A DNA stretch of 64,000 nucleotides from Halichondria panicea (lineage: Eukaryota; Porifera; Demospongiae; Suberitida; Halichondriidae): positions 1 to 64,000 of the forward strand of contig NC_087378.1 in the NCBI RefSeq assembly GCF_963675165.1. Direction: 5' to 3'. This document shows positions 44,589 through 63,598 of the stretch, in pieces. A program made the translations under genes and the position numbers. Numbering within the stretch: position 1 is the stretch's first letter; each line of letters starts with the position of its first letter. The notes under the pieces were generated by a model. The model searched no databases. It was not told the DNA's origin and saw only the letters and a list, made by a program, of their open reading frames with translations.

Positions 44589-46799
44589 TCATTCTTCAGT
44601 CTTCTTTTTCTTGGCCTCTGGTTCCTTCACTTCAAACTTCTCATCACTCGTCTTGTCCCAACAATACTCCAGATAGTCACCGGCATCTTTGCGAATAAAT
44701 GCAGCTCCCTGTATGTATGGACACATAATAATAACAAACATAATTAGAGTTGTTGTTGTAAGCATGTTAATAACTTGTAACTTACTTAAATGCTGACATT
44801 ATAAACACATTTTACTGAACTATCATCACATAGGAGCATGTGTAACGATCTTACATTGACACATCTGAATCCTCTGTCCAGTTCCCCGAGTCTCCTCATA
44901 TCCTCAGCGTCTAGTTTGATCTCGGTGGACTTGAGGTTCTCCTCAATGCGTGATGGTTTCACAGACTTGGTCAACACCACCACACCTCGATGCAGCTGGA
45001 ATGACAGGCACACCTGCAAGTGCACGGGTAATTAGGCGTTAACAAAATGGCCCCCTCCTAAATGTGAATGATGGTGTGTATCTTTATACCTGAGCAGAGG
45101 TGACACTGTGCTTGTCAGCTATTTCCTTCACCACTGCATCGTCCAGGACTCTCGGCTCCTTTCCACTTAAGAACGGGCTGCCAGGGTTACCCAAGGGGGA
45201 GTATGCCTCAAATGCAATCCCTGAAAAAACAAAAATCCATAATTGTATATAAATTATTTATTTGTAGAGAAAATGTTGTAACACACTGTACAGCAAACTG
45301 AATACAACAAACGGACCCTTGCTGCAGCAGTACTCCTTGAGCTTCAACTGCTGTAGGTAGGTGTGAGATTCCACCTGGTTGACAGCTGGTACTATCTTCG
45401 CTGTCTCCAGAAGTTTTTCGGTCTTGGTGATGGAATAGTTGGAGGTCCCAATTTGCTTCGTCAGTCCCTTGCCAGCAGCTTCCTCCAGGCCCTGAGGGAC
45501 AAGAAATCATACTAAAGCAATCAGAGCGTTCAAACATAAGCAAATCAACACAAGAAACACAAAAATTAAATGGCATCCGGCCAATAGAAATCAGTATTAC
45601 CTCCCAGCACTTGGCCTCAGTCTCAGCAGAGTACCCAAACTTATCCTCCTCAGCTACAGTATAGAGCGTCTTTCCTTTGGGGAACGTATAGGGCCAATGT
45701 ATGAGGTACAGGTCCAGATAGTCCAGCTGCAGGTTCTTGAGAGTCACCTGACATGCAGGCACCACTTCGTCACGGCCATGGTCAGTGCACCTGGATCAAT
45801 AGATATACAGTATCTAACCCATACATATACCTTGTTGTAAGCTTGTGCAACAAAGACTTGATGCTAATAATGCAGTGTTGAGTGCCAGGTGCTAGACTCC
45901 TTCTTACCATAGTTTTGAGGCGATGAAGATATCCTCTCTTTTGACAACTCCCTCCTTGAAGCACTTCTGAAAGGCCTCGCCAACCTCAGCTTCGTTGCCA
46001 TAGATATGAGCACAGTCAATGTGCTTGTAGCCTGCCCTGAGGGCGGCTTCCACAGCTGCTCCAACCTCACCAGGCTTGGAGAGCCATGTCCTGGGAGGAA
46101 GTAGACCACCACGGTAATTAAAGTTCATTACTAAATCACCACATACAGTCATTATTACACTACGCATGCTTAGATTGGTCCATGTGGTACATGATAAGTG
46201 TGATAATGACATTCGTTTGCAAAATAATGAGATTCATAAGGTGAAACCAATAATGACATAATGAGAAAAGCCGCCCGCCTGCATGCAATTAATTAGAGAA
46301 ACTTCAGGACCAGAAACCAGAGTATCACTTAACAAGACTCATGCTTGACATTAACCATGTAACTATAATAATCAGCCTTATGCACCTATCAATGCAAAGC
46401 CCCACTACCCTCCTCCCGGGACAGGGGGGGCTTTGTCAATTATGAGGTGCAAAGGACTCTCCCCCGGGGCTATTTTATTTAACAAACCCCTGGCAAATAC
46501 CCGGGCATGACAGTTGAACACAATAATAATTGCTAGTATACAGACAAACAGCTATGATATACTGACTTTACAAAGTTCCAACCCCCAGGGCTAGCAAAGC
46601 TCCTACAAAGCCCTCCCTTGTCCCAGGAGGGGGGTAGTGGGGCTTTGCATTGATAGGTGCATTAATAATACCGTTCCAATGCATGCAATATGCCTGTTCT
46701 GTACGTACTGCGCTGCTTGCACTAAACCCACCCAAGTCCAAAGGCAGGTATCTTGTTACCAGTAGTTAGGGCCACACTCCACTCCTACAGTACAGAGAA
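44589..46799 (-). CDS. Aldo-keto reductase, tandem copy 1 (start codon apparently lost)
   Basis: NADPH-dependent aldehyde reductase relative. Exons near 44709-44589, 45014-44857, 45222-45092, 45492-45318, 45791-45602, 46094-45912 and 46795-46743 parallel copy 2. The catalytic tetrad is kept: Asp and Tyr in [13 protein letters not shown], Lys in ASKLW, His in YLIHWP. All internal exons stay open. However, the position matching copy 2's ATG (46921-46913 region) reads GTA instead of ATG, with no nearby in-frame ATG upstream. An ATG at about 46128, inside the intron before the TWLSKPGE exon, runs in frame through the acceptor and could serve as an alternative start, losing the first beta-strand. 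Substitutions at conserved sites (Thr for Ile in GTSNYS, Thr for Pro in SHTYL) hint at relaxed constraint. Confidence 0.75.
46381..46661. mobile_element. 281-bp Harbinger-type MITE inside AKR copy 1
   Basis: Terminal inverted repeats of about 57 bp beginning TGCACCTATCAATGCAAAGC, with about five mismatches, flanked by TTA at 46378-46380 and 46662-46664. The homologous intron of AKR copy 2 (near 48828) lacks the insertion and shows an uninterrupted CAGCCCTACC. No open frame. A 3-bp TTA duplication fits PIF/Harbinger (TWA). Confidence 0.85.
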
Positions 46800-47251
46800 A
46801 CAATAGATCTATAGATGCATGAGTAGTACCAGCACTTATGTGTGCCTACAAGCTAGACACACACACACACACTCCGGCAATTTAGACCAAAGCTAGCTGG
46901 CAATGTCACCTGTGCTACGATACAGCTGCTTTGTAACCTGCTCAGTGAACTTGTAGTAAGGTAAAGAACTCTTTTCCAACAGTTCCACATGTTAGCTACA
47001 CGTGAGTTAATTTGTGAGGTTTGAGCTAACCAGCCCCACCCCCTTCGTCAAACAGGCAGTAACCATCTTCATCTCTCCACTCGACTCTGCCTTCACACAC
47101 CAGTCTCTGACTGTTACCCTCACAATGTTATGTTTCTCATTGCATGTGCTGTTCAACACAATGTGAAGAACTTTTCAATCTAAACAAAAACACATGTTCA
47201 CAATAATAACTACAAAACTATAATTATAGTGTTTCGTTCCCAAATACAGTT
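46800..47251. other. Upstream flank of AKR copy 1, part of the duplicated unit
   Basis: Similar to 48955-49400 upstream of AKR copy 2, including a short CA run and the sequence that holds copy 2's first exon. No further gene is seen. Confidence 0.6.
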
Positions 47252-49082
47252 TTATTCTTCAGTCTTCTTTTTCTTGGCCTCTGGTTCCTTCACTTCAAAC
47301 TTCTCATCACTCGTCTTGTCCCAACAATACTCCAGATAGTCACCGGCATCTTTGCGAATAAATGCAGCTCCCTGTATGTATGGACACATAATAAGACACT
47401 TGACAACACATAATGTGCAAGCATGGTAACTTACTTAAATGCTGACATTATAAACACATTTTACTGAACTATCATCACATAGGAGCATGTGTAACGATCT
47501 TACATTGACATATCTGAATCCTCTGTCCAGTTCCCCGAGTCTCCTCATGTCCTCAGCGTCTAGTTTGATCTCGGTGGACTTGAGGTTCTCCTCAATGCGT
47601 GATGGTTTCACAGACTTGGCCAACACCACCACACCTCGGTGCAGCTGGAATGACAGGCACACCTGCAAGTGCACAGGTAATTAGGCGTTAACAAAATGGG
47701 CCCCTCCTAAATGTGAATGATGGTGTGTATCTTTATACCTGAGCAGAGGTGACACTGTGCTTGTCAGCTATTTCCTTCACCACTGCATCGTCCAGGACTC
47801 TCGGCTCCTTTCCACTTAAGAACGGGTTGCCAGGGTTACCCAAGGGGGAGTATGCCTCAAATGCAATCCCTAAAAAAACAAAAATCCATAATTGTATATA
47901 AATTATTTATTTGTATAGAGAAAATGTTTTAGCAACAAACGGACCCTTGCTGAAGCAGTACTCTTTGAGCTTTAACTGCTGTAGGTAAGGGTGAGATTCC
48001 ACCTGGTTGACAGCTGGTACTATCTTTGCTGTCTCCAGAAGTTTATCAGTCTTGGTGATGGAATAGTTGGAGATCCCAATTTGCTTCGTCAATCCCTTGC
48101 CAGCAGCTTCCTCCATGCCCTGAGGGACAAGTAATCATACTAAAGCAATCAGAGTGTTCAAACATAAGCAAATCAACACAAGAGCTGATAATAAATTGAA
48201 TGGCAATCTGGCCAATAGAAATCAGTATTACCTCCCAGCACTTGGCCTCAGTCTCAGCAGAGTAACCAAACTTTTCCTCTTCAGTTGCAGTGGTGAGATT
48301 CTTTCCTTTGGGGAACGTATAGGGCCAATGTATGAGGTACAGGTCCAGATAGTCCAGCTGCAGGTTCTTGAGAGTCACCTGACATGCAGGCACCACGTCG
48401 TCACGGCCATGGTCAGTGCACCTGGATCAATAGATATACAGTATCTAACCCATACATATACCTTGTTGTTAAAGCTTGTGCAACAAAGACTTGATGCTAA
48501 TAATGCAGTGTTGAGTGCCAGGTACTAGACTCCTTGTTACCATAGTTTTGAGGTGATGAAGACATCCTCTCTTTTCACAACTCCCTCCTTAAAGCACTTC
48601 TGAAAGGCCTCGCCAATCTCAGCTTCGTTGCCATAGATATGAGCACAGTCAATGTGCTTGTAGCCTGCCCTGAGGGCGGCTTCCACAGCTGCTCCAACCT
48701 CACCAGGCTTGGAGAGCCATGTCCTGGGAGGAAGTAGACCACCACGGTAATAACATTCATTACTAAATCACCACAATACAGCTATCTAACATTAACAAGA
48801 TTTATGCTTGATATTAACCATGTGATCAGCCCTACCACCAACGTTCCAATGCATGCAATATGCCTGTTCTGTACGTACTGCGCTACTTGCACTAAACTCA
48901 CCCAAGTCCAAAGGCAGGTATCTTATTACCAGTATTTAGGGCCACACTCCACTCCTACAGTACAGAGAAACAATAGATGCATGAGCAGTACCAGCACTAA
49001 TGTGTGCCTACAAGCTAGACACACACACACACACACTCCGGCCATTTAGACCAAAGCTAGCTGGCAATGTCACCTGTGCCAT
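47252..49082 (-). CDS. Aldo-keto reductase, tandem copy 2 (complete)
   Basis: Eight exons (49082-49074, 48954-48902, 48723-48541, 48421-48232, 48119-47945, 47869-47739, 47662-47504, 47371-47252) join in phase to 339 aa, slightly longer than the usual 315-325. The first exon is only nine bases (Met-Ala-Gln). Features: [12 protein letters not shown]-terminal hairpin, [13 protein letters not shown] (Asp and Tyr), SKLW (Lys), [10 protein letters not shown] (His), [29 protein letters not shown] and [11 protein letters not shown] for NADPH. The C-terminal tail is lysine/glutamate-rich ([14 protein letters not shown]) and unlike vertebrate AKR1A1. The substrate is not predictable beyond aldehydes or ketones. 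It arose with copy 1 by tandem duplication of a unit of about 2.6 kb that includes flanks. Confidence 0.9.
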
Positions 49083-49456
49083 GATACAGCTGCTTTGTAA
49101 CCTGCTCAGTGAACTTGTAGTAAGGTATTATTTTCCAACAGTTCCCACATGTAGCTACACGTGAGTTAATTTTGTGACGATAAGATTGAGGTTTGAGCTA
49201 ACCAGCCCCACCCCCTTTGTCATGCAACAGGTATTACCTAGTACTCATATCATCTCCCCACTGGCCTCCCCTGAAGAGTAGAGGAAGAGAGGCCTGGGAT
49301 CGAGGCTACTCCCCACTCTGCCTTCACACATCAGTCTCAGCCTGTTACCCTCACAATGTTTCTCGTTGCATGTGCTGTTCAAATTTCTTTACACAATCAT
49401 TTGTACAAAAATGATACGAAAATATTGCAATGATTACAAGACTGTATTAAATTGTC

Positions 49457-52437
49457 CTAAAAGTTCCACAACAGTTTCCCAAAGGTTCTCCTACTCTGAC
49501 TTGAGACACTACACAGTTTAGTGTAGTCATCGGGAGGAATCACTGTGTTCAGATAGTCGGATATATCCTTGAAATGACACAATCCCCCTGGCAGCTTACA
49601 AAACACAGGACTGACAACTTTGCCATTGTAGATGAGTCTCATAGAAAATCTGTCTATAGCTGACAATGGCTGGGGGGTGGCGGTGGTGTTCTCGTATAGT
49701 TCCATGAGTATCATAGAGGCGTAAGGTGACCACACCCCATCATCCACTAGCATGGCCGTCAGCAGGGGCATCACTGGAGGGGGGGGGCGGGGCAATATGT
49801 TAATCATAATTATAGTACAAAACAGGCTAAAGTTCCCCTCCATTTAATAAATGGTTTGGGGACTCTTTCAGCTCACCTGTCACAACTTTGATTTTGTGCA
49901 TTCAATATCAATGTATTATTTATGATAGCTAATTATAAAGAAATGATATCACCAATGTTTATATTTGGGAGATGAAATAATTTGCCAATTTCGGCCCAAT
50001 ACCATGGATTATAGCCCATGGGTCCAAGGCCAAAAAATGAAAAATTATAGCCCCAACAAAATTTTTGCTTTAAACACATCATTTGAAAGGTCTCTTTCTA
50101 AGCTTTCAGAAAATGGATAATTTGCTGACGGTGCAAAGCATACAGTGGAATGTGCACTCACATGTAGTATCATGTCCGGAGTAGAGCAGAAACTTTGGCA
50201 TTTTCTTCCCATTCACTGTAGCATTCATATTCTGTGTAGGAGGGAGACAACCAGTGGCCATTGCATGTAGTCTCTCCCAGGCTCACCTCTCCCAGCTCCT
50301 TGAGCAGGAACCCGATACCAGTGCGAGAGTTCTCCCCCACCGATGGGTACTGGTACAGGTTGTAGAACTGCCAGGACACTTCTGCCCACGCTCGTTGGTA
50401 CAGCTCCATTGTCATGCCGTGAGGCAGCTCCAGCTTGTGGCAATAGTGTGTACGCAGGCAGTCAGTGTAGTGTATAAGGTTGTCCTCTGTTAGGTTGTAC
50501 CCAGTGGTCTTGTAGATGTCCTCCAGGAGAGCTAGGGTTGTGGGGTGGTGGTCCATCCACGCCTGACTCTGGTTGAATGTATTGGAGTAGTAGCCTGTCC
50601 TAGGACACAGCCTGTGTGAGGTGTGAGGGTGTGAGGTGTGTGTGTGTGTGAGGAGTGTGTGGGGGACAAGGGTTGCTATAAGAAAACAAGAATTTAGCTC
50701 GAATAAGCATAAAATTACCGCACATTGGATTGGCAACCATGTAGTCATAAGTGGGATCCATGGTATGTATCTCCAGGGTCTGTGTAAAGGTCGCGGGTTT
50801 ATCAGGAGGATACATGCCAAGCATCAGACTCTCGGCAGACTAGAGGGGTGGGGATAGGGACAGAAAGTGGGAGGGGCTTAACTCACCATGAGCGTCCTGG
50901 GAATATCTGAGCAAAGGACAAAAAAGAGCAGTTGTACAAGCAGCATGCAATTAAAGCAAGAAAGTAAAAAATTTCATAGATTTATAGATGTATGGATTAT
51001 GAATATCAGTCAGCAGTGGGACTACAGTGTGCATGTAGTGCAGCTGACCGTCGCTCCTCAGATAGAGCTGAGTGGGGTCCATTGTCTTGCTGAGGAAGGT
51101 GCCATCCACGTATGCTTGGGCAAGGTTCTGTCCATTGGTCTTCTGCTGGTTGAACCCAATGGAGGTCAGCTGGGAGAGGGAGCAGTTGCCACGGAGGGTC
51201 TCGTCCCCAAATGAGTAAACTACAACAAAAGTGCAACTTTCAGCAAAGGATCTTAGTAGGGCCTGTGTACGCTTATCAAGTAAAGCTACTATACAAGTTA
51301 GCTAGGGGATTTACCCAGTACAAGCATAGATAGAGCAAAGAGGGATTGGCAACAAAATCGACCTCGAATAACCATCCGTGTTGCCCCGGCGTTACTCGAG
51401 GCTGTCTACTTCAACGAGGAAGACAGCCTCGAGTAAAGCACAAGCTGGGAATGGTTGAGGAGACAACTGATTTGTCTTACTGTCAGTATAACAATCCTGC
51501 TGCTGATTTTAGACTTCATTTCCATGCTTGAGGCTATATATGATCCAGGACACTACTTAGTTAGACAATCTTAGCTATATTATAGGTGCTATTGGTACAT
51601 AGCCATAAAAAAAACGGTGAAAAGAGGTGAAAAAAGCGCTATGTACCCGTAGCTCTTTCTCAACAATCTAGAAACAATTTTGGGAATTTCCACATAATAC
51701 ACATCATCAAGAAGCATGGAAATGAAGTTTTGGGGGGTCTTAGAAAGCTCTGTGTAAGGCCTAAAACATAAAAAAAGTGTTTCGCGGCGTTACGGTGGGG
51801 GACAACACGCATCGTTTCAGGATTAAGCCACACCCCCTGCACAAAAGTCTACGTTTTAACTTCCGTTGCCAATCCCTCTCTTCTTTATCTATGGTACAAG
51901 CCAGCCTCAGCTAGCTCCACTTAGTACAAGAGATTGTAAAACTACGATGCCCTGTATAAAATCCTCATAGATGCCCAATAGTTGACTGCACAGGGCGGCA
52001 TATTCACGGCCCAGGTACTATACTTATATCACTGACTCTTCCTGTACACTCTTGGCAGGACCTTGCCATATTGGTGGTCTGTGAGCATGGGCAGCTGTCC
52101 ACTGGTCAGTTGACAGTCCCACACAGAGCTGTCTTCAGGCCAGCACAGGTCTCCACCCCACGGGGTACGGTCACCATGCCTGACAGTGTGTGTGTGTGTG
52201 TGTGTGTGTCACATACCCACCTTACATGCATACATGCATGGCACATGTAGTTGCATGCAGGTAGACTGACATGCATGTGTGCATGTACCTAATGACAGCA
52301 TTGACTTGTCTGAGGGTGAGAGCAGCAGGCCTGGGGGGCACCTGCCATCCACTAGCCCCACACTCCGGGTCTAAACCAACAGCCACACTAACAGCCAGAC
52401 TGAGGACCAGAGAGAGAAGCACTGCTGCAGTACTCAT
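49457..52437 (-). CDS. Histidine acid phosphatase family protein (secreted/lysosomal)
   Basis: Branch-2 histidine phosphatase. The ATG at 52437 opens a signal peptide (MSTAAVLLSLVLSLAVSVAV). The catalytic RHGDRTP is formed across the splice of exon 1 (ending GTCATTAG) and exon 2 (starting near 52171). LYLRSDDIPRTLMSAESL matches the second active-site Arg region, and SGHDTT (near 50165) is the proton-donor HD motif. The C-terminal exon (49776-49457) ends with LCSVSSQSRRTFGKLLWNF and a conserved cysteine. About eight exons; borders are approximate. No C-terminal membrane anchor is seen, so it resembles prostatic more than lysosomal acid phosphatase. Exact orthology, including to PXYLP1, is unresolved. 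It lies 157 bp downstream of POLR2B on the same strand. Confidence 0.87.
49846..50130. mobile_element. Foldback element family 1 in a phosphatase intron
   Basis: Starts AATGGTTTGGGGACTCTTTC and ends near CTAAGCTTTCAGAAAATGGA, with the central block ATGGGTCCAAGGCCAAAAAA. The outermost part of one arm is missing. Confidence 0.7.
51313..51900. repeat. Candidate inverted-repeat element in a phosphatase intron
   Basis: Sequences near 51319-51355 (GATAGAGCAAAGAGGGATTG) and 51865-51898 (CAATCCCTCTCTTCTTTATC) are imperfect reverse complements, bounding about 590 bp. Inside is a small hairpin, TTACTCGAGGCTGTCT / AGACAGCCTCGAGTAA, at about 51390-51437. It could be one element or two nested remnants. 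Confidence 0.5.
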
Positions 52438-52593
52438 CTTATAAACACATGCACACATGCAGGAATCTATGGAATCATGTGATCAAGACAATGGCAAAGT
52501 AATGAATGTACTTATGTATACCAAGAGCATGAATACAGTTATAATAATAATTATTGGAGGGAGACAAAAGTAATAGAGTCAGTTAGATTGTTC

Positions 52594-60019
<7,426 letters not shown>

Positions 60020-61001
60020 ATCTCACTAATATCTCACTATCCTATAGAGGACTGTAGTACACCGGTACGCGGTACCCTGGAGATCCTCTTTAGTATAGTC
60101 TAGTCGAAAGTGGTACTTGGCTTCTGACCTCTGACCTTCTGCACATTTGAGGTGTGCGTTATTTAGAACATGTGCCACAAAAAAAATGGTATGTGGGGGC
60201 GACTAGTAAGCGAGGTAGTGTGTCTTGCTTTAGTACAGAGGAGGCTGGAACCACTTGACCTTAGCTAATTAAGGTCACTAATTGGATTTATCCAAACTTC
60301 TCTTGCAGACTACTTCAAGCCTAGTTTTTAGTGTCTATCAGTTTAAAACGTTATTTTTCAGGGGGGGTCAAATTTTATTTTTGCCAATTTTGCTCAGAAG
60401 CAGAGATACAAGTCTCAAAGCCAGCTACACAGTGACCTCGAGAACAAGCCGCTCATGATATCGAGGCTAGTACAAGAGCAAGACTTTTGATTGTATCTCT
60501 GCTTCTGAGCAAAATTGGCGAAAATAAAATTTGACCTCCCCTGAAAAATAACAATTTAAACTGATAGACACTAAAAACTAGGCTTGAAGTAGTCTGCAAG
60601 ATAAGTTTGGATAAATCCAATTAGTGACCTTAATTAGCTAAGGTCAAGTGGTTCCAGCCTCCTCTGGCTTTAGTAGCCCTCAAAGCAAAAGGTGATTTTT
60701 TATTGTAGAGGGCGTGGCCAAACCATCAGGAAGTGGAATTACTTCCTGTTCTGCTCTGCCCCCTATCAGCAAGCCAAGCTCCAAGCTCTGTAATTTATTA
60801 AACTCAAGTCAAAAGAAGACCAAGCAAAAGCAAAACATTACAAGAACTGCAGTAGCAAGATAAAGACACTATCAATAATCAATCTTCCAAGGACTTATTC
60901 TAATTAAAGCCTGCCTACTGCACATGCAACTCTGAAGAATCAAACTGATAATCTCGAGGTCTCTGTACTATACTGTGAGTCCATCTCTGTCACCACCTAC
61001 T
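60020..61001. promoter_or_regulatory. Divergent upstream region of POLR2B and mitoferrin
   Basis: 982 bp between divergent start codons, nearly half of it occupied by the Mutator-type MITE. The remainder holds the 5' UTRs and promoters; no specific core motif was recognised. Confidence 0.45.
60236..60666. mobile_element. 431-bp Mutator-type MITE between POLR2B and mitoferrin
   Basis: Two 176-bp terminal inverted repeats (60236-60411 and 60491-60666) starting CAGAGGAGGCTGGAACCACT, nearly identical, around a 79-bp centre. They are flanked by a perfect 9-bp direct duplication GCTTTAGTA at 60227-60235 and 60667-60675. No open frame. Long inverted repeats with a 9-bp duplication fit Mutator-like elements; Merlin (8-9 bp) is an alternative. 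Confidence 0.88.
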
Positions 61002-61388
61002 ATGGCCTCGGGGCTTGCTCATCAGGAACACTCACACAGTCAGCTACGACAGACGGAAGACCCAGCAGCTTTGCTACTTAATACCGATCAGCCAGTGTTT
61101 GCAGAGGGAGGGGGGGACATGGAGGAGGTGGATTATGAGAGCTTACCAACAAGTCGATTGTCAACTCACCTGCTAGCAGGGGGCCTGGCTGGTATGATGG
61201 AGCACTGCTGCATGTACCCTGTGGACTGTGTCAAGGTGTGTGCGTGGGTGGGAGGTACAGCATGGTATGTATAACTATATATAGGGAGTTATAAAAACAC
61301 ATCAGAAATGTATGCAGCTTAGTGTGGACTCTAGTGCTCTAGTGTGTAATGGCTAAGCTTTGCAAGTGTAGCAGCACACTAGATCATG

Positions 61389-61420
<32 letters not shown>

Positions 61421-63372
61421 GAGAGCTTTACAGCATATGACATTACAGAAAATAGAGTAAGGTAGTAAGGTCTAGCAGGCATACATCCTAATGCTGACAG
61501 ACTTACCCCTTTTCAGGGGCAGCTGGAACAAAACAAAACAAGAAAAAAACAAAACAAACAAAACAAAAAATCATTAAATTGTGTGGCAGATCTGGCATGG
61601 GCATATCAGGTGGTACGAGCACACATCCGATTGTTCAAAATTTCTTTCAAAATTAGATATTAAATATATATACACTGCTTAGGGATGCTAGTACATGTAG
61701 CTGAGGTGATCTACCTAGCTGAGGTGGTCTACCTAGCTGAGGTGATCTACCTAGCTGAGGTGGTCTATCTAGCTGAGGTGGTCTACCTAGCTGAGGTGGT
61801 CTATCTAGCTGAGGTGATCTACCTAGCTGAGGTGGTCTACCTAGCTGAGGTGATCTACCTAGCTGAGGGATGGATTAATGGTAGTAGTGGTTGTGCAGCC
61901 TTTGCGTATATTACAGCATCTATTCCACTGCTACCGTAGCAGTAACTACGAAGGAAGTGGCTTCATGTTTGACCTATTTTAGTGTTCCTTCTCCCATTTC
62001 CTGTGTTTATTGGCACTGCTTTTCCATCCTCAAGTGTGTGTCTAGTGTTACCCACAACATCAGGCCCCCTAAGTAGTTTAATGGTTGAAGCCTGCTTGTG
62101 TTTGGCATGAAGTGGTGAAACTATGCCTGTCTTTGTGGTTTCTGTGTTGATGGAAGTGGTCTTATAGGTTAATTAGAGTGTGTTCTCAACACAATTCATT
62201 GACTTCCCTCTCCCCTGCACACAGACTCGAATGATGGCCCTCAATCCTAACCCTAAAGCACAGTACAAGAATATCTTCCAAGCCTTCAGCACGATAGTGT
62301 CTCAAGAAAAGCCCCGGGCTCTTTTCCGAGGGATAGGAGTGGTTGCCACAGGGGCTGGTCCAGCCCATGCACTATACTTTGCCTGTTATGAGTATTTCAA
62401 GAAGCTGTTGAGCAGAGGAAATGGGAGCAATGTTCTAGCACAGGGTAAGGTGGTGTGTGTGTGTGCTCATTACTGGTATTGTAGGATACCTCTTCTAGCC
62501 TTCTACATGTACTAACATCTCCACACACACACACACTCCCCCTCCACACACACACACTCACACATACACACAATTGATGATATGTTTTTTCTGTGCAGGA
62601 GGAGCTGGAGCACTGGCCAGTGTTGTCCACGATGGCTTCATGAACCCAATAGATGGTGAGACATATCACTAGCTATATCCTCAACCTTGAACTCCAAAAC
62701 AGGAAATTATTCAATGGCTTTTTAGATGTCATCAGACACCTTTGCACCAACATACAGTAACTGTGTGTATACATTATTTGCTGTGACAGTGTGTTTAATC
62801 ATGGCGTCCCGAGCATAATGACACCACACCCCCTCATAATGACACCACACCCCCTCTCTGCAGTGATCAAGCAGCGGCTACAGATGTATAACTCTCCCTA
62901 TAAGAATGCAATCCACTGTGCCAAGACTGTGTTTCGTAGCGAGGGACTGGCTGCATTCTATCGTAGCTACACGACACAACTGAGTATGAACGTGCCCTTC
63001 CAAGTGGTCCACTTCATCACGTACGAGTTTCATCAGGACATTTTGAACAAAGAAAGAAAGTATGACCCCGTCTCTCACATGTTATCTGGCGCTGGTGCTG
63101 GAGCATTTGCAGCCGTAGTGACCACACCTCTGGACGTTGCCAAAACATTATTGAACACTCGCGAACAAAGATTGGACCTCCAGAAGGAACGACAAATTCA
63201 TGGGATGTTGAACGCTATTAAGACTATTTACAAGACCACTGGCATGAAGGGTTACTTCAGAGGAGTGACTGCTAGAGTTGTTTATCAAATGCCCTCTACC
63301 GCAATTTGTTGGTCTGTATATGAATTTTTCAAGCATATACTTAGACTGAAACCAGAGGAAAATTCAATCTGA
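61002..63372 (+). CDS. MFRN: Mitoferrin (SLC25A28/37 family), mitochondrial iron carrier
   Basis: Inner-membrane carrier that imports iron for haem and iron-sulphur cluster synthesis. Four exons (61002-61235, 62225-62444, 62599-62655, 62864-63372) join in phase to 339 aa; vertebrate mitoferrins are about 340-360. The three SLC25 repeats carry PVDCVK, PIDVIKQR and PLDVAK signatures. Mitoferrin-specific blocks: [10 protein letters not shown] before the first helix, [41 protein letters not shown], and [15 protein letters not shown]. The N-terminal 50 residues are hydrophilic and variable. The 990-bp first intron contains an (ATT)n run and an 18-bp minisatellite. It converges on the cytochrome P450 gene. 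Confidence 0.95.
61389..61419. repeat. (ATT)n microsatellite, mitoferrin intron 1
   Basis: About ten ATT/TTA trinucleotides in a row. Confidence 0.9.
61690..61870. repeat. 18-bp minisatellite, mitoferrin intron 1
   Basis: Ten copies of an 18-bp unit (CTACCTAGCTGAGGTGAT, with GGT variant). Because 18 is a multiple of three, it gives an open but meaningless repeat frame (LAEV..). Confidence 0.9.
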
Positions 63373-63536
63373 TGATTCATTTTTTGTTTTGTTCTTCTCT
63401 CTCTCTAATTTATGTAATCATCTGCACACAGTCATTCTAGCGTTGTCTGTCACTATTTAGTATTATTATTTTTGTGTGCAACATTATAATTTAATTGCCT
63501 TTATAAATATTGATTTAATCACAACAATATTTTGAA

Positions 63537-63542
63537 AATAAA
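63537..63542 (+). terminator. Candidate mitoferrin polyadenylation signal AATAAA
   Basis: AATAAA 165 bp after the mitoferrin stop and 57 bp before the stop of the convergent P450 gene. Confidence 0.5.
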
Positions 63543-63598
63543 TTAAACATCTGATGATGTGTATGATTAAAAAATATATATTAATAGTCAATTTTTGG

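Noticed and set aside
44589-46799. Calling AKR copy 1 a definite pseudogene
   Set aside because: Only the start codon is affected; all catalytic residues and splice sites are intact and an alternative in-frame ATG exists.
61685-61939. 84-codon repeated LAEVVY frame as a gene
   Set aside because: Caused by an 18-bp minisatellite in mitoferrin intron 1.
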